DNA from: Triparma columacea
Taxonomy: Eukaryota; Sar; Bolidophyceae; Parmales; Triparmaceae
Assembly (NCBI GenBank): GCA_030267965.1
Contig: BRYA01000018.1
Span: 1-64,000, forward strand
Direction: 5' to 3'
DNA: 64,000 bases
The notes below the pieces were generated by a model that was not told the DNA's origin, searched no databases, and saw only the letters and a list, made by a program, of their open reading frames with translations. Made by a program: the position numbers and the translations under genes. Below, piece after piece: positions 1 to 11,109 of this stretch (the stretch's first letter is position 1; each line of letters begins with the position of its first letter).

Positions 1-3000
1 CCCCTGTAATTTCTCTACCATCAGCGCCTCCAACACTTGCTCTCCTAATACTTGTTCTTAAAGCACCTGCTAGACCACCCTCAGCTTCAGCATCAACACT
101 TGCTCTCCTTACACTCTCGCTCCTTCTAGCATTTCCATCTGCTGGAATGAACTCCTCTGGAACACTTGCTTTCCTCACATCGGTAAACCACTCTGGCTGC
201 TCCTCTTCCCATTTAGCCCAATTTAGCTCAACCCATTTCTTAATTTCTCCTTCAATTGAGACCCAATGATGCCTTGAGCTTACAAAGACTCCAAACTTAA
301 TAGCATCACTTTCTCCTTCAAGGAAACATGCCATTGTCATATCCTTTGATTTCAGCGTGCTCCAGAAAGTGTGCAAGTGCTTCCTCTCAATGTTCCAAAA
401 GAAGACAGCAAAGCACATGGTAGTTATTGGTATGAAATACTTCACAATTGATGACGCAATATCAATTGCTCTCTCATCAACATATGGTGAAGCTATATAT
501 ATTGACACTGGGAGGCTTCCCATTGTCAACACAAGACCAAAAAACCAGTACCCTCCACCAACTTCATTAGGATGTCTAAAGTGCACAATTGATGTGAAGT
601 CTGTTATGATCTTTACGATGAGTCTGCCAAGAAAACTGCTCACAATCTCTGTCTTCCCCCCCAATGGTGCCCAATACCAGAAGTCCCCCCTCAATATCTT
701 AACCAACAAGTACAGGCCTAGGTCAGCTCCAATGTAAAGAAAGGCCCAACTACCCCCCATCAACCCAAGAAGAACTATTGTTGTACACCTTATTATAAGC
801 ATTCCTGCTGACAACAGCAACATGAACACAAAAACTAATGTTCTCTTGCTTGCTTTTGCTGGTATGTACCCATAGAATTTTGGTGCCATTTCTCTATTAT
901 AAGGGTCTGTGTCCCAGTCATAACTAATTGTTGCAGAGGCAAAGCCTGTTGTAATTGCTGACACTGTAACTGAAAGCCATGCTGAAGTTCCAACATCTTC
1001 TTTGTCACTTGATGCTATAGCCATAAGTTGGATGATGACTCCAGGGATTGCCTCAGCAAACATCTCACTACATTTCATGAATGACATCTCAAGCATAGGG
1101 TCAAATTTTGTCCCAACCTCTTGCTTTGCTCCAGTTGCTACCCTATAAGCATCAACTGCAGGTTTAAATCCAATCAAAATTGGAAACCACTCCATCAGCA
1201 CCCTCCCCATCCCCAACTTCCTGTTCTGAAACCAAACAGTAAGCATCTGAAGCCCAATTGACACTGCCAAACTTGCCAAAGACGCCTTAAAGTATCCATA
1301 CTTCTTATCATCCCAAAACATGTACGTCACATACACATCTGTCAGCAAATCAGTCATACTAGTAATCGCTCCAACAGTTACTCTCAACTTCAACCCCCAA
1401 GGAACGTCCTCCAATAGCCTGTAGCTAAGTGTCTCAAGCATAGGTCTGAACCATTCATACTCCACATCAAACTCCTGTAGAGCAGGGAAATTTAAGATGA
1501 AGGCATCAACTGCAGCAACTGGCTGAGTATTAATAGCCAAACTCCTAGCTAGAGACTCTCCAATCTCCCTTCCTTCCTTATCTCCCAGCTCCGTGGCCTT
1601 ACCCTCTACCTTCCTCAACTTACTCAGCTTGTTCTTGACAACAGCGCCAAGCATTGGTGTGACAAACGCATACTTCTCTGCAGCCTGTCTCAGAACATAG
1701 TTTGACCCTACAAATGACCTGACTGCCTCCTCCTTTGTCATTCCCTTCTTCCTGTAACTCAATGCGACCAACAGTTGCTCACCCAGCAACTTTCCTATTC
1801 GGTTAGGATCTAAACCTGCATAGTCATTTGTAGTATCATTCACAGCATGTGAAGAAACCAATGCACCTCCATTGTCCAAGCCTACACTTGCTCTCCTAAC
1901 ACTCTCTCTCCTTCTAGCATCTCCATCTGCTGGAATGAACTCTACCGGCACTCTAGCTCTCATTTTTTCATCAAACCACGCTGGTTTCTCTACTTCCCAG
2001 ATCTCCCAGTTTGCCTCTACCCAAGCTTTCACTTCCTCTTCAATTGACTTCCAATGATGCCTTGATGTATTGAAGACAGTATCAGCCTTCTTCCCGGCGT
2101 CTTGATGATTGTGGTATTTTTTTATTGTTAAACCTTTTCCTGTCTCAGAGCTGAAAAATGTACGCAAGTACTTTTTTTCAATATGAAAGAAAAATACAGC
2201 AAATAAACCAATTGTACATGGTATAACTAATCCGACTACTTGCCATGCCAATTTAAGCCCCTCTTCTGCGACATCTCCCCTTTCAGCTACTAATATAGCT
2301 ACTGGAAGACTTCCCATCGTCAACACAAATCCAAACATCCAATACATCCCTCCAACCTCATTTGGGTGCCTAAACTGCACAATTGATGCAAAGTCTGTCA
2401 CCACTTTTGCTGCCACTCTGCAGATAATACTACTCAATATTTCTGTGTAACCACCAACAGGCATCCAATACCAAAAGTCTCCTCTTAATATTTTCACCAA
2501 CAAGTATAGACCAAGATCAGCCCCAACATAGAGAGAGACCCATCTACCTCTGATGAGCCCTAACACAACTATCGTCATGCACCTTATCACAAGCATGCCT
2601 GCACTAAAGAGCATCATTGCAACAAATGTAATAGATCTTTTGGTGGGATTTGCAGGCACATACCCATAGAAGTCAGGCACTTGCTCTCTCTTCCCTGGGT
2701 TGGTGTCCCAGGGTTGGTGTCAAAGTCGTAACTTACACTTGCAGATGCAAATCCTGTCGTCAATGCTGAAACCAAAAGTGAGAACCAAGCTGCTCTTGAA
2801 ATATTTCCTTTGTCTGTTGCAATAGCCATAAGTTGGATAATTACTCCGGGTATGGATTCAGCAAACATCTCAATCCCTTTCATGTAAGTCAACTCTGTTA
2901 GAGCATCAAGTGCTTGTCCGGCCTCTTGTTTTTCTCCCGTTGCTACCCTGTAGGCATCAACAGCAGGCTTAAAGCCAATCAAAATTGGAAACCATTCCTT

Positions 3001-3870
3001 AAGCACCCTCTTCAACCCCAACTTCCTGTTCTGTGCCCAAACTACAATCATTTGAAGCCCAATTGACACTGCCAAACTTGCCAGAGAAGCCTTGAAGTAT
3101 CCATACTTCTTATCTCTCCAAAACATGTTTGTCACATACACATCAGTCAGCAAATCAGACATACTAGTAAGAGCCCCAACAGTAACTCTTGCCTTTAAGC
3201 CTAAGGTAGACTTCAAGAATAGTTTCATAACTATCTCCTCAAGCATGGGCCTTAACCACTCTTGTTCATTCATTACTTCTTGCACTTCAGTGAATTGATA
3301 GGCCCATTCATCTACAGCATGAGCAGCAGTCAAAGTAGTCAACATGACTGCTTTCATTGCACTCCCAATCTCCCACCCCCTGGATTCCTCCTCACTCTGC
3401 ATAACTCCCTCATTTGTTGCTCTCCTTTTAAATTTGTTCATAACCAGAGCAAACAGCATAGTTCTCATGAACCCGTGCTGCTCTGTAATCCCTCTCAGTG
3501 TCTTATTGGCAACAATGAACTCCCTCACAACATCTACCTTACTGTCCCCAATATTCCTTCTCTTCACTCTCTCCATCAGCTGCTCTCCAAATCTCCTCCC
3601 ATCCTGATTCCCTGCTTCAGTGCTCTTGAGCAGATTATCAAAGTAGTAAGCAGCATCAGTTGCTATGCCCAGGTGCTTGATTAAACTCTGTTTGCTTGAA
3701 GCTTTTCCTAAAACCTCCTGTCTAGACATTATTTCAACATCTGTCTTCATCTGATCTGCCTGGCAAAACTTTGCGACAGTGAAATGTCCTCCTTGGTGAA
3801 CAATGATAACTAGTGTCTTGTTGTTGACTCTGTGTAGCTCGAGCTGGTAGTTAGCTCGGCTCTTAAGGTC
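1..3870 (-). pseudogene. Tandem pair of 8-TM modules from a START/polytopic membrane protein, disrupted
   Basis: Reading leftward from 3870, the frame of the upstream START gene continues after a TGA at 3871-3873 through a short degenerate START remnant. It then enters a membrane module (about eight hydrophobic segments) up to about 2711. There a 14-bp tandem duplication shifts the frame; past it, the correct frame is open without stops to base 1 and runs off the window. Two module copies follow each other in one frame: the first spans roughly 3750-1870, the second 1860-1. Each ends in a hydrophilic tail rich in RRASV-type basophilic phosphorylation motifs. Matching tail sequences lie 1788 bp apart (99 and 1887), exactly 596 codons, so the duplication preserved the frame. 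TM segments resemble one another closely (for example SMSDLLTDVYVT against SMTDLLTDVYVT). Function unknown; I associate the architecture with large Parmales families. It could still be expressed as a shorter protein from an internal start, or the lesions could be assembly errors. Confidence 0.6.
2697..2721. repeat. 14-bp tandem duplication causing a frameshift
   Basis: The 14-mer gggttggtgtccca at 2697-2710 is followed by a second, partial copy (gggttggtgtc). Fourteen is not a multiple of three. The minus-strand frame entering from 3750 therefore reaches a stop at 2614, while the homologous continuation (PDFYGYVPA...) is in another frame. The second module, at about 905-925, has only one copy of the equivalent sequence (gggtctgtgtccca) and stays open. 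Confidence 0.8.
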
Positions 3871-6747
3871 TCAGAAGAATGCTGCAACTTCCTTGTGAGA
3901 TGCTCTCACAGCTATTGAAGTCTTCCCCCATCCCATTCGCTTCTCTGCTTTTATCAATGTCTGCCCAGTCAACCCACTACTGATCTCTTGAGCTCCATCA
4001 ATCTCGTCAAAGTGACTTTCAATCCCTATTGCCCCCTCAATTGAAATCTCCTCAAACTTTGCAATGATCTGCTGTCTCTTAAAGGCGTCAATCTCTTGGC
4101 TCTTGTCAAACTTCTTCCTCAAGGTTGAGAGTACTCCAAGAAACCTTGGTGCAAGCTTGTTCATGATAGAAGAGTAGAAAACACCACCAAGGTCTACCTT
4201 TGTTGCAAAAGTCACTGATGTTTGTGGCACACCTCCAATAAGGCCAAGTGGCTCAAATACAAAAGCTGTGTGTGCCTTCACTAAAACATTCCCAGCCTTC
4301 ACTGGAAAGTCTTCGTGAAGTTCCTCAGTATCTTCAAAATTAATGATTACTTTGCCGCCATCTTGTTTAAGCCAGATAATTTTATTTCTCACATCACGAG
4401 GAGAAAATCCAGGGAGACCAAGTTCCCTTGTTGAGATATAATAGAAGGTGTGGTCATTAACATTTTTGATGTGATATTCAGTGATCCCTTGCTCCTTTGC
4501 AGTTTTACGGAATTCTCTTGAACCCAAAAAAAACGCGCGCGCTGCACACTCCTCCACACTCGCATCAACCACAGTAGTGGCAACAGCAGTCCCGCTGCTT
4601 GCCCCATCAGCATGAACTAGCTTCATCTTGACCCTCTCATCAGGACTCTTCAAATCATTAAAATTCCTCCCCTCCTTGCACTTTTCATAAAGCTTTTTTC
4701 CCCTTCTGATTGCATCCTTCTCCTCCTTAGTATAATCTTGAGGTTCATTCTTGATAATATTTGCAAGGTATTCCAGCGCAGCCCTGTCAATCTTGTCATC
4801 ACTCTGGTAAAACTTCTTCCGCAATTCAATCATGTTGCTTGCATACCCGGTTGTTAAGTGGTTCATGACAAAACTTGGCACAGAGCCCTTGATGTCCACC
4901 TTAGAAGCAAATGTTACTCTAGTCTGGGGAACACCGCCAGTGGTTTTGAGCGCCTCAAACATCCAGGTAGTTGTTGCCGATGCAAGCACAGTTTGAGAGC
5001 TCAATGGGAAATCTTCATCAAGCAAGTTGGTGTCCTTGTACACGGTCCAACAGACCTTGTCTCCTTCCTCCTTTTGCCAGTAAATAAAGCTTCTCCACTC
5101 CCTATCAGAAAATCCTCGTACCCCAAGACTCCTCCTGCTTAAATACAGCTGGGAGTGGTCATTCAGCTTCTTTGTTTCGATCGCCTTGTACTTCTTCCCA
5201 AGTTTGGCCTGCCTCTGCCTTGAATCCTTAATTAACTCGTATGCCACACATTCTGCAAGTGACGCATCGACAACAGCCTCGCAGATGCCTGTCACAAGAC
5301 TTTCACCCTCAAGGTGCACAGCTGTTAACTTCACCCTGGGATCTGGACTCTTCAATTTCTTGAATTTCTTACTTGTCATGCACTTCCAATAGAACTCCTT
5401 GCCGTCGCTAATTAGCGCCTCCTCCTCCTCAGTGAAATCCTGGATCTTGTTGTTGATGATATCCACTGTCTGCAGCAGCTTAAAGTTGTCAATCTCTTTG
5501 CTCTTGTCAAACTTCTTCCTCAAGTCTGAGACTTGTGCAAGAAACCTTGGTGCAATCTTGTTTATGATGGAAGAGAAGAAGACACCACCAAGATCTACCT
5601 TTGTTATGAAGGTCACTGATGTTTGTGGCACATCTCCAATAGGGTCAAGTGGCTCAAATACCCAGACTGTGTGTGCCTTTACTAAAATATTCCTGGCCTT
5701 CACTGGAAAGTCTACCTGAAGTTTGTCTGTGTCTGCAACGTCAATGATGACTTTGCCATCCTGTTGCTTAAACCAGGTCACTTTACTCCTCCCATCACGA
5801 GGAGCAAATCCAGGGAGACCAAGTTCCCTTGTTGTCACGTAGTAGAGAGTGTGGTTGTTTACAAACCTTGTGTTCACTTGAGAGAAACCTGACTGTGAAG
5901 CCAAGTTCTTCCAACCTCTGCTGTAGAGGCTTGAGTACTCATAGGCAGCACACTCCTCCACACTCGCATCAACTACAGTAGTGGCAAAACCAGTCCCACT
6001 GCTTGCTCCGTCGACATGAACTAGCTTCATCTTGACCCTCTCATCAGGACTCTTCAAATCGTCAAAGTTCTCTCCCTTCTTACACTTCTCATAGAACTCT
6101 TTCCCCTTCCTGATTGCCTGCTTCTCCTCCTGTGTGTAATCTTGTGGCTCGTTCCTAATTATGTTGGTGAGCGCCTCTAGCGCAGCTCTGTCAATCTCCT
6201 CATCAGTCTGGGTGGCTCCGCCGATGCCTACGAGGGATGCTTTGTTTCCCTCGGCTTTTTCCTCCGCCGAATTTTCGTTGTCACCAAGGCCGTCAGGAGG
6301 ATTGTCGCCGTGAAAAACCCATCCATTCTCCATATTATTGTCGTCGATAGAGTTAATAACATCGTCAGGAGCACCAAATATCGCCTCGTTTGCCTCGCTG
6401 GCAAAGTCGTGGTCCTGGAGGCCATTCTCGACGTCGCTGCTGGCTACAATGTGCTTGTCCTCCTGCTGGGGGCTGTCTTTAGTGCTCATTTTGACTGGGG
6501 ACAGTTGCCCCTGGGCTTTTTTATCCTCCAGATTTTCGGCGTCGTCAAGCTCGTCGGGAGTAACGCGTCCCTTCTCCATGTCATTGTCATTGATCAACTC
6601 AATAATATCGTCAGGAGCACCAACAATCTCCTCCTTTACTTCGCTCTCTACGTCGACATTCTCTTCTTGGTCAGTGAGGCCCCTCTCCTCGTCGTTTACA
6701 TCGATGGCTTGCTCGTCCTCCTGCTTGGGACTAACATTCATGCTCAT
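3871..6747 (-). CDS. Triple START-domain protein (5' part of a START/8-TM gene)
   Basis: A 958-residue reading frame. The start was set at the ATG at 6747 (MSMNVSPKQ) because the frame upstream of it, though open to 6954, is low-complexity and unlike the family. The N-terminal ~165 residues are acidic and contain two copies of a GAPDD-x-I motif block. Three START-like lipid-binding units follow, at about 190-430, 430-680 and 680-920. Each opens with a KLKSPDxRVK- or DLKSPDERVK-type stretch and has a VVDAS(L/V)xEC motif, and each ends before KKFxxSxxID. Units 1 and 3 are nearly identical, unit 2 is diverged. A fourth unit is cut off after AAFF by TGA at 3871-3873, beyond which the same frame stays open toward the membrane module. 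START domains bind sterols, phospholipids or other lipids; the ligand cannot be inferred. Probably a 5' fragment of a once longer membrane-anchored protein. Confidence 0.75.
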   Translation of the reverse strand: MSMNVSPKQEDEQAIDVNDEERGLTDQEENVDVESEVKEEIVGAPDDIIELINDNDMEKGRVTPDELDDAENLEDKKAQGQLSPVKMSTKDSPQQEDKHIVASSDVENGLQDHDFASEANEAIFGAPDDVINSIDDNNMENGWVFHGDNPPDGLGDNENSAEEKAEGNKASLVGIGGATQTDEEIDRAALEALTNIIRNEPQDYTQEEKQAIRKGKEFYEKCKKGENFDDLKSPDERVKMKLVHVDGASSGTGFATTVVDASVEECAAYEYSSLYSRGWKNLASQSGFSQVNTRFVNNHTLYYVTTRELGLPGFAPRDGRSKVTWFKQQDGKVIIDVADTDKLQVDFPVKARNILVKAHTVWVFEPLDPIGDVPQTSVTFITKVDLGGVFFSSIINKIAPRFLAQVSDLRKKFDKSKEIDNFKLLQTVDIINNKIQDFTEEEEALISDGKEFYWKCMTSKKFKKLKSPDPRVKLTAVHLEGESLVTGICEAVVDASLAECVAYELIKDSRQRQAKLGKKYKAIETKKLNDHSQLYLSRRSLGVRGFSDREWRSFIYWQKEEGDKVCWTVYKDTNLLDEDFPLSSQTVLASATTTWMFEALKTTGGVPQTRVTFASKVDIKGSVPSFVMNHLTTGYASNMIELRKKFYQSDDKIDRAALEYLANIIKNEPQDYTKEEKDAIRRGKKLYEKCKEGRNFNDLKSPDERVKMKLVHADGASSGTAVATTVVDASVEECAARAFFLGSREFRKTAKEQGITEYHIKNVNDHTFYYISTRELGLPGFSPRDVRNKIIWLKQDGGKVIINFEDTEELHEDFPVKAGNVLVKAHTAFVFEPLGLIGGVPQTSVTFATKVDLGGVFYSSIMNKLAPRFLGVLSTLRKKFDKSQEIDAFKRQQIIAKFEEISIEGAIGIESHFDEIDGAQEISSGLTGQTLIKAEKRMGWGKTSIAVRASHKEVAAFF

Positions 6748-7764
6748 GAGGGGGGGAAGGCTGAAAGGTGGAAGGGTAGTTTGGGGATAAGTGAGATGTT
6801 TTTTGAAACGGTATCGGTCACGGCAAGATGATGAGGGGCAACAACACTTTTTGCTAATTAATATACGGCGATTGACTCCAGTGCAGTCAATCAACCCCAC
6901 AGTCCTGGTCGAGGCACCAAGGTGGATTTGAGCTGAGCCTAAACATATAATCATCTAGTATTATGATCCGATTCTTTCTCTCCTATTGATCTTGTATTTT
7001 TACGTTGCGGTCGTTTCTTCCTCAATTTACGTCTCGTACCACCCGAGCTTGGGTCTCCATGCACATTCTTACCTTCAACGAAGCTTACAGGGGCTAATTC
7101 TTGGGGTTTACTTTGGCTGAGGACGGGAAGGGGCAAGGGGGGGGGGTGGTGAGGGATGAAGGGTTGATAATATTCGTCAAAGAACCTCAGTAAGTCCGGG
7201 CGTAAGGTACAGTAAGCCCGGGAGTGTAGCTAAAATCCCCGTCGGAAATCGTATGAAGCTAAATAATCCGTGGAACCTCATATACTGGTCGGAGGTGGAG
7301 CCCTTCTGAAATTTCTATATACGGCCGAATTTGTGTTTCTTATGCATTAAACGCGCCAACTGATAAACAGCGGTCACAATTCGTACGTCCTTACCTCTAA
7401 GATCTCGCTTTTCTTGGTTGTTTTCCAAAATTAAAAAATGTGGCAATTTCAGGCATCGCTTCTTCCCAAGGAAGGGGGAGGAGTGAACAGGAACAGGAGT
7501 TGACGAGGCAACCGAAGGAACAACACGGTAAGATGAGCGACTTTCTGCCAACTTCGGGGTGGGGGGAAGGGGGCTAGTACAGTAACCCTTGGTTGTACTC
7601 CTCTTCCGTCAAAGAAAATTGAGATACATAGCAGGTTCAACTTTAACCCAAAGTTTCTTATGTTTTCCCGTTTTTCCCACACGTTTCCTCCTCAACCAAA
7701 CTATCCCCCCCCCCCTCATTAAATGAAAACCCTTTTTTTCGTTGCGTTGTCTTCGGCGCCGCAC
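6748..7764. other. Intergenic region between the START gene and transketolase
   Basis: This stretch holds the 5' flank of the minus-strand START gene and the 3' flank of transketolase. I see only short, non-homologous ORFs, a poly-G stretch near 7140 and a poly-C stretch near 7705. No RNA gene was recognised. Confidence 0.5.
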
Positions 7765-10565
7765 TTACTTGCCGACGACAGCCTTGACGTTCTCGGCGGT
7801 CATTCCATATTCCTTCATAACGATATCTCCTGGTGCGGACATTCCAAACTTGTCGACTCCGACGACCTTGCCCTCGAGTCCGACGTACTTGAACCAGGGG
7901 GCGGAGACGCCGGCTTCCATGGCGACGCGGTTGGTGCAGGCCTTGGGGAGGACCTCCTCCTTGTAAGAATCACTCTGCCTGTCGAACCTCTCCATGCAGG
8001 GCATGGAGACGATCCTGACGCTGGGGGAGTCGCCGAAGGCCTTCATTACGTGCTGGACCTCGGATCCGGAGGCCATGACGATGGTGTCGAGGGCGGCGGT
8101 CTCCTTCTTGAGGACGTAGGCTCCCTTGAGGGTTCCCTGGCGGCGGGTCATGTAGTCAACGCCACTGCTCTGCTCCAAGTTCTGCCTAGAGAAGATGAGA
8201 GCGGTGGGGCCGTCCTGCCTAGCGACCGAAGCGACGTAGGCGCCGACGGTCTCCTCGGCATCGGCGGGCCTGATGACGTCGAGGTTGGGGATGACACGAA
8301 GTCCGGAGACGGTCTCAACGGGCTGGTGGGTGGGACCGTCCTCTCCTACTCCGATGGAATCGTGGGTGAAGACGTAAGACACGGGGAGCTCGGCGAGAGC
8401 GGCAACCCTGATGGTGGCTCTGAGGTAGTCGGCGAAGACGAGGAAGGTGGAGCCAGAGGGGGTGAAAATTCCGTGGTAGGCAAATCCGTTCATGATGGAT
8501 CCCATGGCGTGCTCGCGGATTCCGTAGTAGAGGTTGCGTCCCGCGTAGGTCTTGTCGGCGCCGCCGGCTCCGAAGTTTCCTCCGTCGTTGATGTAGTTCC
8601 TGCAGGACCCGTGAAGGTCAGCGGATCCGGAGATGTAAGTGGGGATCAGTTTGGCAATGTCATTGATGATATTGGCGCCGGAGACGCGGGTGGCCTCAGT
8701 GCCGGCCTCGAGGCAAGGGATGGCAGCGAACATCTCGTCGGCGGAAGGCTGGGCGGTCTTGTCGACGCCCTGCTTGAGGGTCTTGGCAAGGTCGGGGTTG
8801 GCCTTCTCCCAGGCGGAGAAGGTCTTCTGCCAATCATCGTAGGTGGCCTTGTTCTGTGTGTAGGGAGAAGGGGGGGGGAGGGGGGGGGGGGAGGGGGGTC
8901 AGATCGAGATGAGTCTGGTCGATCTCCCATCAAATAACTTCTCACCTTGGCCTGGACGTCCTTGAAGAAGTCCCTGGTTCCATCACTGACGAACCACTTC
9001 TCGTCGGGGAGGCCGAGGCCGCTCTTGGATCCGTCGACGTACTTGACGCCGGCCTCTCCGTGGGCCGCGTTGGTTCCCTCGATCTCGGGGATTCCCCTTC
9101 CGATGACAGTGCGGCAGATAATGAGCTTGGGCTTGCCGTTGTTGGCTCCCTTGGCGTTGGAGATGGCCTTCTGGACAGCGTCGAGGTCGTGGCCGTCGAT
9201 GGTCACGACCTCCCATCCGATGGCCTCGTACCTGGCGCCGACGTCCTCACTCTGGGTGTAGTCGGCCATCTTGTCGAGGGTAACGTCGTTGGAGTCGAAG
9301 AGGACAATGAGGTTGTCGAGCTTCTCGTGGGCGGCGAAGCAAGCAGCCTTTGAGTGGGGAGGGGGGGGGGAGGGGGGGAGGAGGGGGGGGAGGGGGGGTT
9401 AGCGATTGCGCCGAAGAGAAGGGTCTTACACACCCTTGCAGCTATGCAATTAATCTCACCTCGTGGGATACACCCTCCTGGATGCACCCGTCTCCGCAGA
9501 GGGCAAAGACGTGGTGGTCGAAGATCTTGTGGTCGGCGGTGTTGAACCTGGCGGCGGCCATCTTCTCAGAGGCGGCGAAACCGGCGGCGTTAGCGATTCC
9601 CTGTCCGAGGGGTCCGGTGGTGCACTGTAGGGGAGGAGGGGATTTTGTTCAGGTTAGCGTCTAAATACCACTACCACTACCACTACCGGCATCGCTGCCC
9701 TTCTCACCTCAATTCCGGGGGTGTTGTGCTCGGAGTTGGGGAATTCAGGGTGGCCCGGGGTCATGGAGTGATGCTGACGGAAGTTCTTGACCTCCTCCAT
9801 GGGAAGGTCGAAGCCAGCGAGGTTGAGCCAGGAGTAGACGAACATACTTCCGTGGCCGGCGGAGAGGATGAAGCGGTCCCTGTTCAACCACTGGGGGTCG
9901 GAGGGGTTGTACTGCATCTGATCTCCGTAAAGGACAGCACCGACCTCAGCGGCGCCGAGGGGAAGTCCCATGTGGCCGGAGGCGGCGGCGGCGATGGAGT
10001 CCATGCTGGTAGTAGTTGAAGGGGGAGGGGGGGGGGGGGGGNNNNNNNNNNNNNNNNNNNNNNNNNNNNNNNNNNNNNNNNTAAGATTGAAGCAGGGTGT
10101 TGAGGAGGAAGCCGCAAATATGGAAACATCAAACGCCCCACAGTCGGCCATCCCACCACTTACGCGAGTCCCCTGGCCTCATTGGCGGCGGTGGCGAGGG
10201 AAGATTTCATGTCAACAGCAGTACTCTTCAAAGAGGAGGAGGCACGGATGGACTGTCGGTGTCGGCAATGGGGGATGGGGGAAGATTTGGGGGTTAGAGA
10301 GACGTGAGTGGAACAGTAGACAAAATCTAGGGATGTTTTGGGAAATTCATCCAATATAACCCATAAAGAAACCCTTCAAATCGCCGGTCAGTTATTTACA
10401 AGGCTCTCAAAAATGCGAGGTGGCCAAGCTTGTGTGAGCGACAGGGTCCAAAAATGGACAAGGAGTGGATTAACTTACGCTCCTGAATGCAGGTCCATTG
10501 ACAGCAAACCCAGTTACTCCCTGTTGGGCGGCGCATAAGGCAACGAAGGCTGTGAAGAGCTTCAT
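7765..10565 (-). CDS. TKT: Transketolase, plastid-targeted
   Basis: Thiamine-diphosphate enzyme that moves two-carbon ketol units between sugar phosphates in the Calvin cycle and pentose phosphate pathway. Six exons: 10479-10565, 10164-10252, 9708-10005, 9460-9624, 8946-9347 and 7765-8853. They sum to 709 codons with consistent phases. Family motifs include GLAMDSI...SGHMGLPLG at the N-terminus, [12 protein letters not shown] in the ThDP-binding region, DGHD, the pyrimidine-domain block [11 protein letters not shown] and the C-terminal GSEVQ. Exon 1 encodes [19 protein letters not shown], a signal peptide, then [10 protein letters not shown] with phenylalanine just after the likely cleavage site. 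Exon 2 is Ser/Arg-rich. That is the bipartite heterokont plastid signal, so a stromal Calvin-cycle role is inferred. Codon use is strongly biased to C-ending codons, as in highly expressed genes. An N-run lies inside intron 2, so coding sequence is intact. Confidence 0.95.
10042..10081. other. Assembly gap inside transketolase intron 2
   Basis: Forty Ns directly after a 20-base G-rich run (10021-10041). The gap falls between exons 10164-10252 and 9708-10005. The missing bases are probably intronic homopolymer or low-complexity sequence. Confidence 0.95.
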
Positions 10566-11109
10566 TACTAAGATGGTTATGAGGAGGGTTTTTCTGCAAT
10601 CTCAATTTTAACACATCACTCTTTGCAACTTTATTGGGAGATCTCCTCTTCCAATTTAGGGCGCCGAAGTGAGAAAATTTCGTACGCTAGGTTTCCCATA
10701 TCATTTTCTCGCTCCTTCTTTCACCAAATGGTGCGTGGTAGCCCTTTAGTATCATTAAAGGTTCATTGAATAACAATTATGGGTGTTGAGTGAAGATTTG
10801 CGTCGTGTCTTTTTATTGGATTTGTTACCTCTTTGATACGGGTGTCGATGGTGGAATATTTTTTCCCCTCAAGCGATGAAAAGGGAAGCCCCTTTCCTCA
10901 ACCTGCTCCCTTCTCCCTTCCGCCCTTCCAGAACCCAAGACCAAACTTAACTGCTCCCCACCTACCCACCTCCACTGAAACAACTAGCAACCGCCAACTA
11001 CCTGCAGCCCCCCCAAACACTCTGCCCTCGCCCTTTCCCTTTCGATCCTCTCTTGCCTCCCCCTCCTCCCACTCCAGTCCCCCCCCTTCCCCAAATCTCA
11101 CCCGAAATA
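10566..11109. other. Divergent intergenic region, transketolase and EF-hand gene
   Basis: This 544-bp spacer lies between two divergent start codons (10565 minus, 11110 plus) and must contain both promoters. The half near the EF-hand gene is C-rich on the plus strand. Short ORFs here have no recognisable product. Confidence 0.5.

Noticed and set aside
6748..6954. 69-residue N-terminal extension of the START protein
   Set aside because: In frame from an ATG at 6954 but Cys/Arg/Pro-rich and unlike the acidic N-terminus; more likely 5' leader.
7723..8937. 404-residue ORF on the plus strand
   Set aside because: It is antisense to the main transketolase exon, whose C-biased codons leave the opposite strand open; product is Gly/Val/Asp-rich with no homology.
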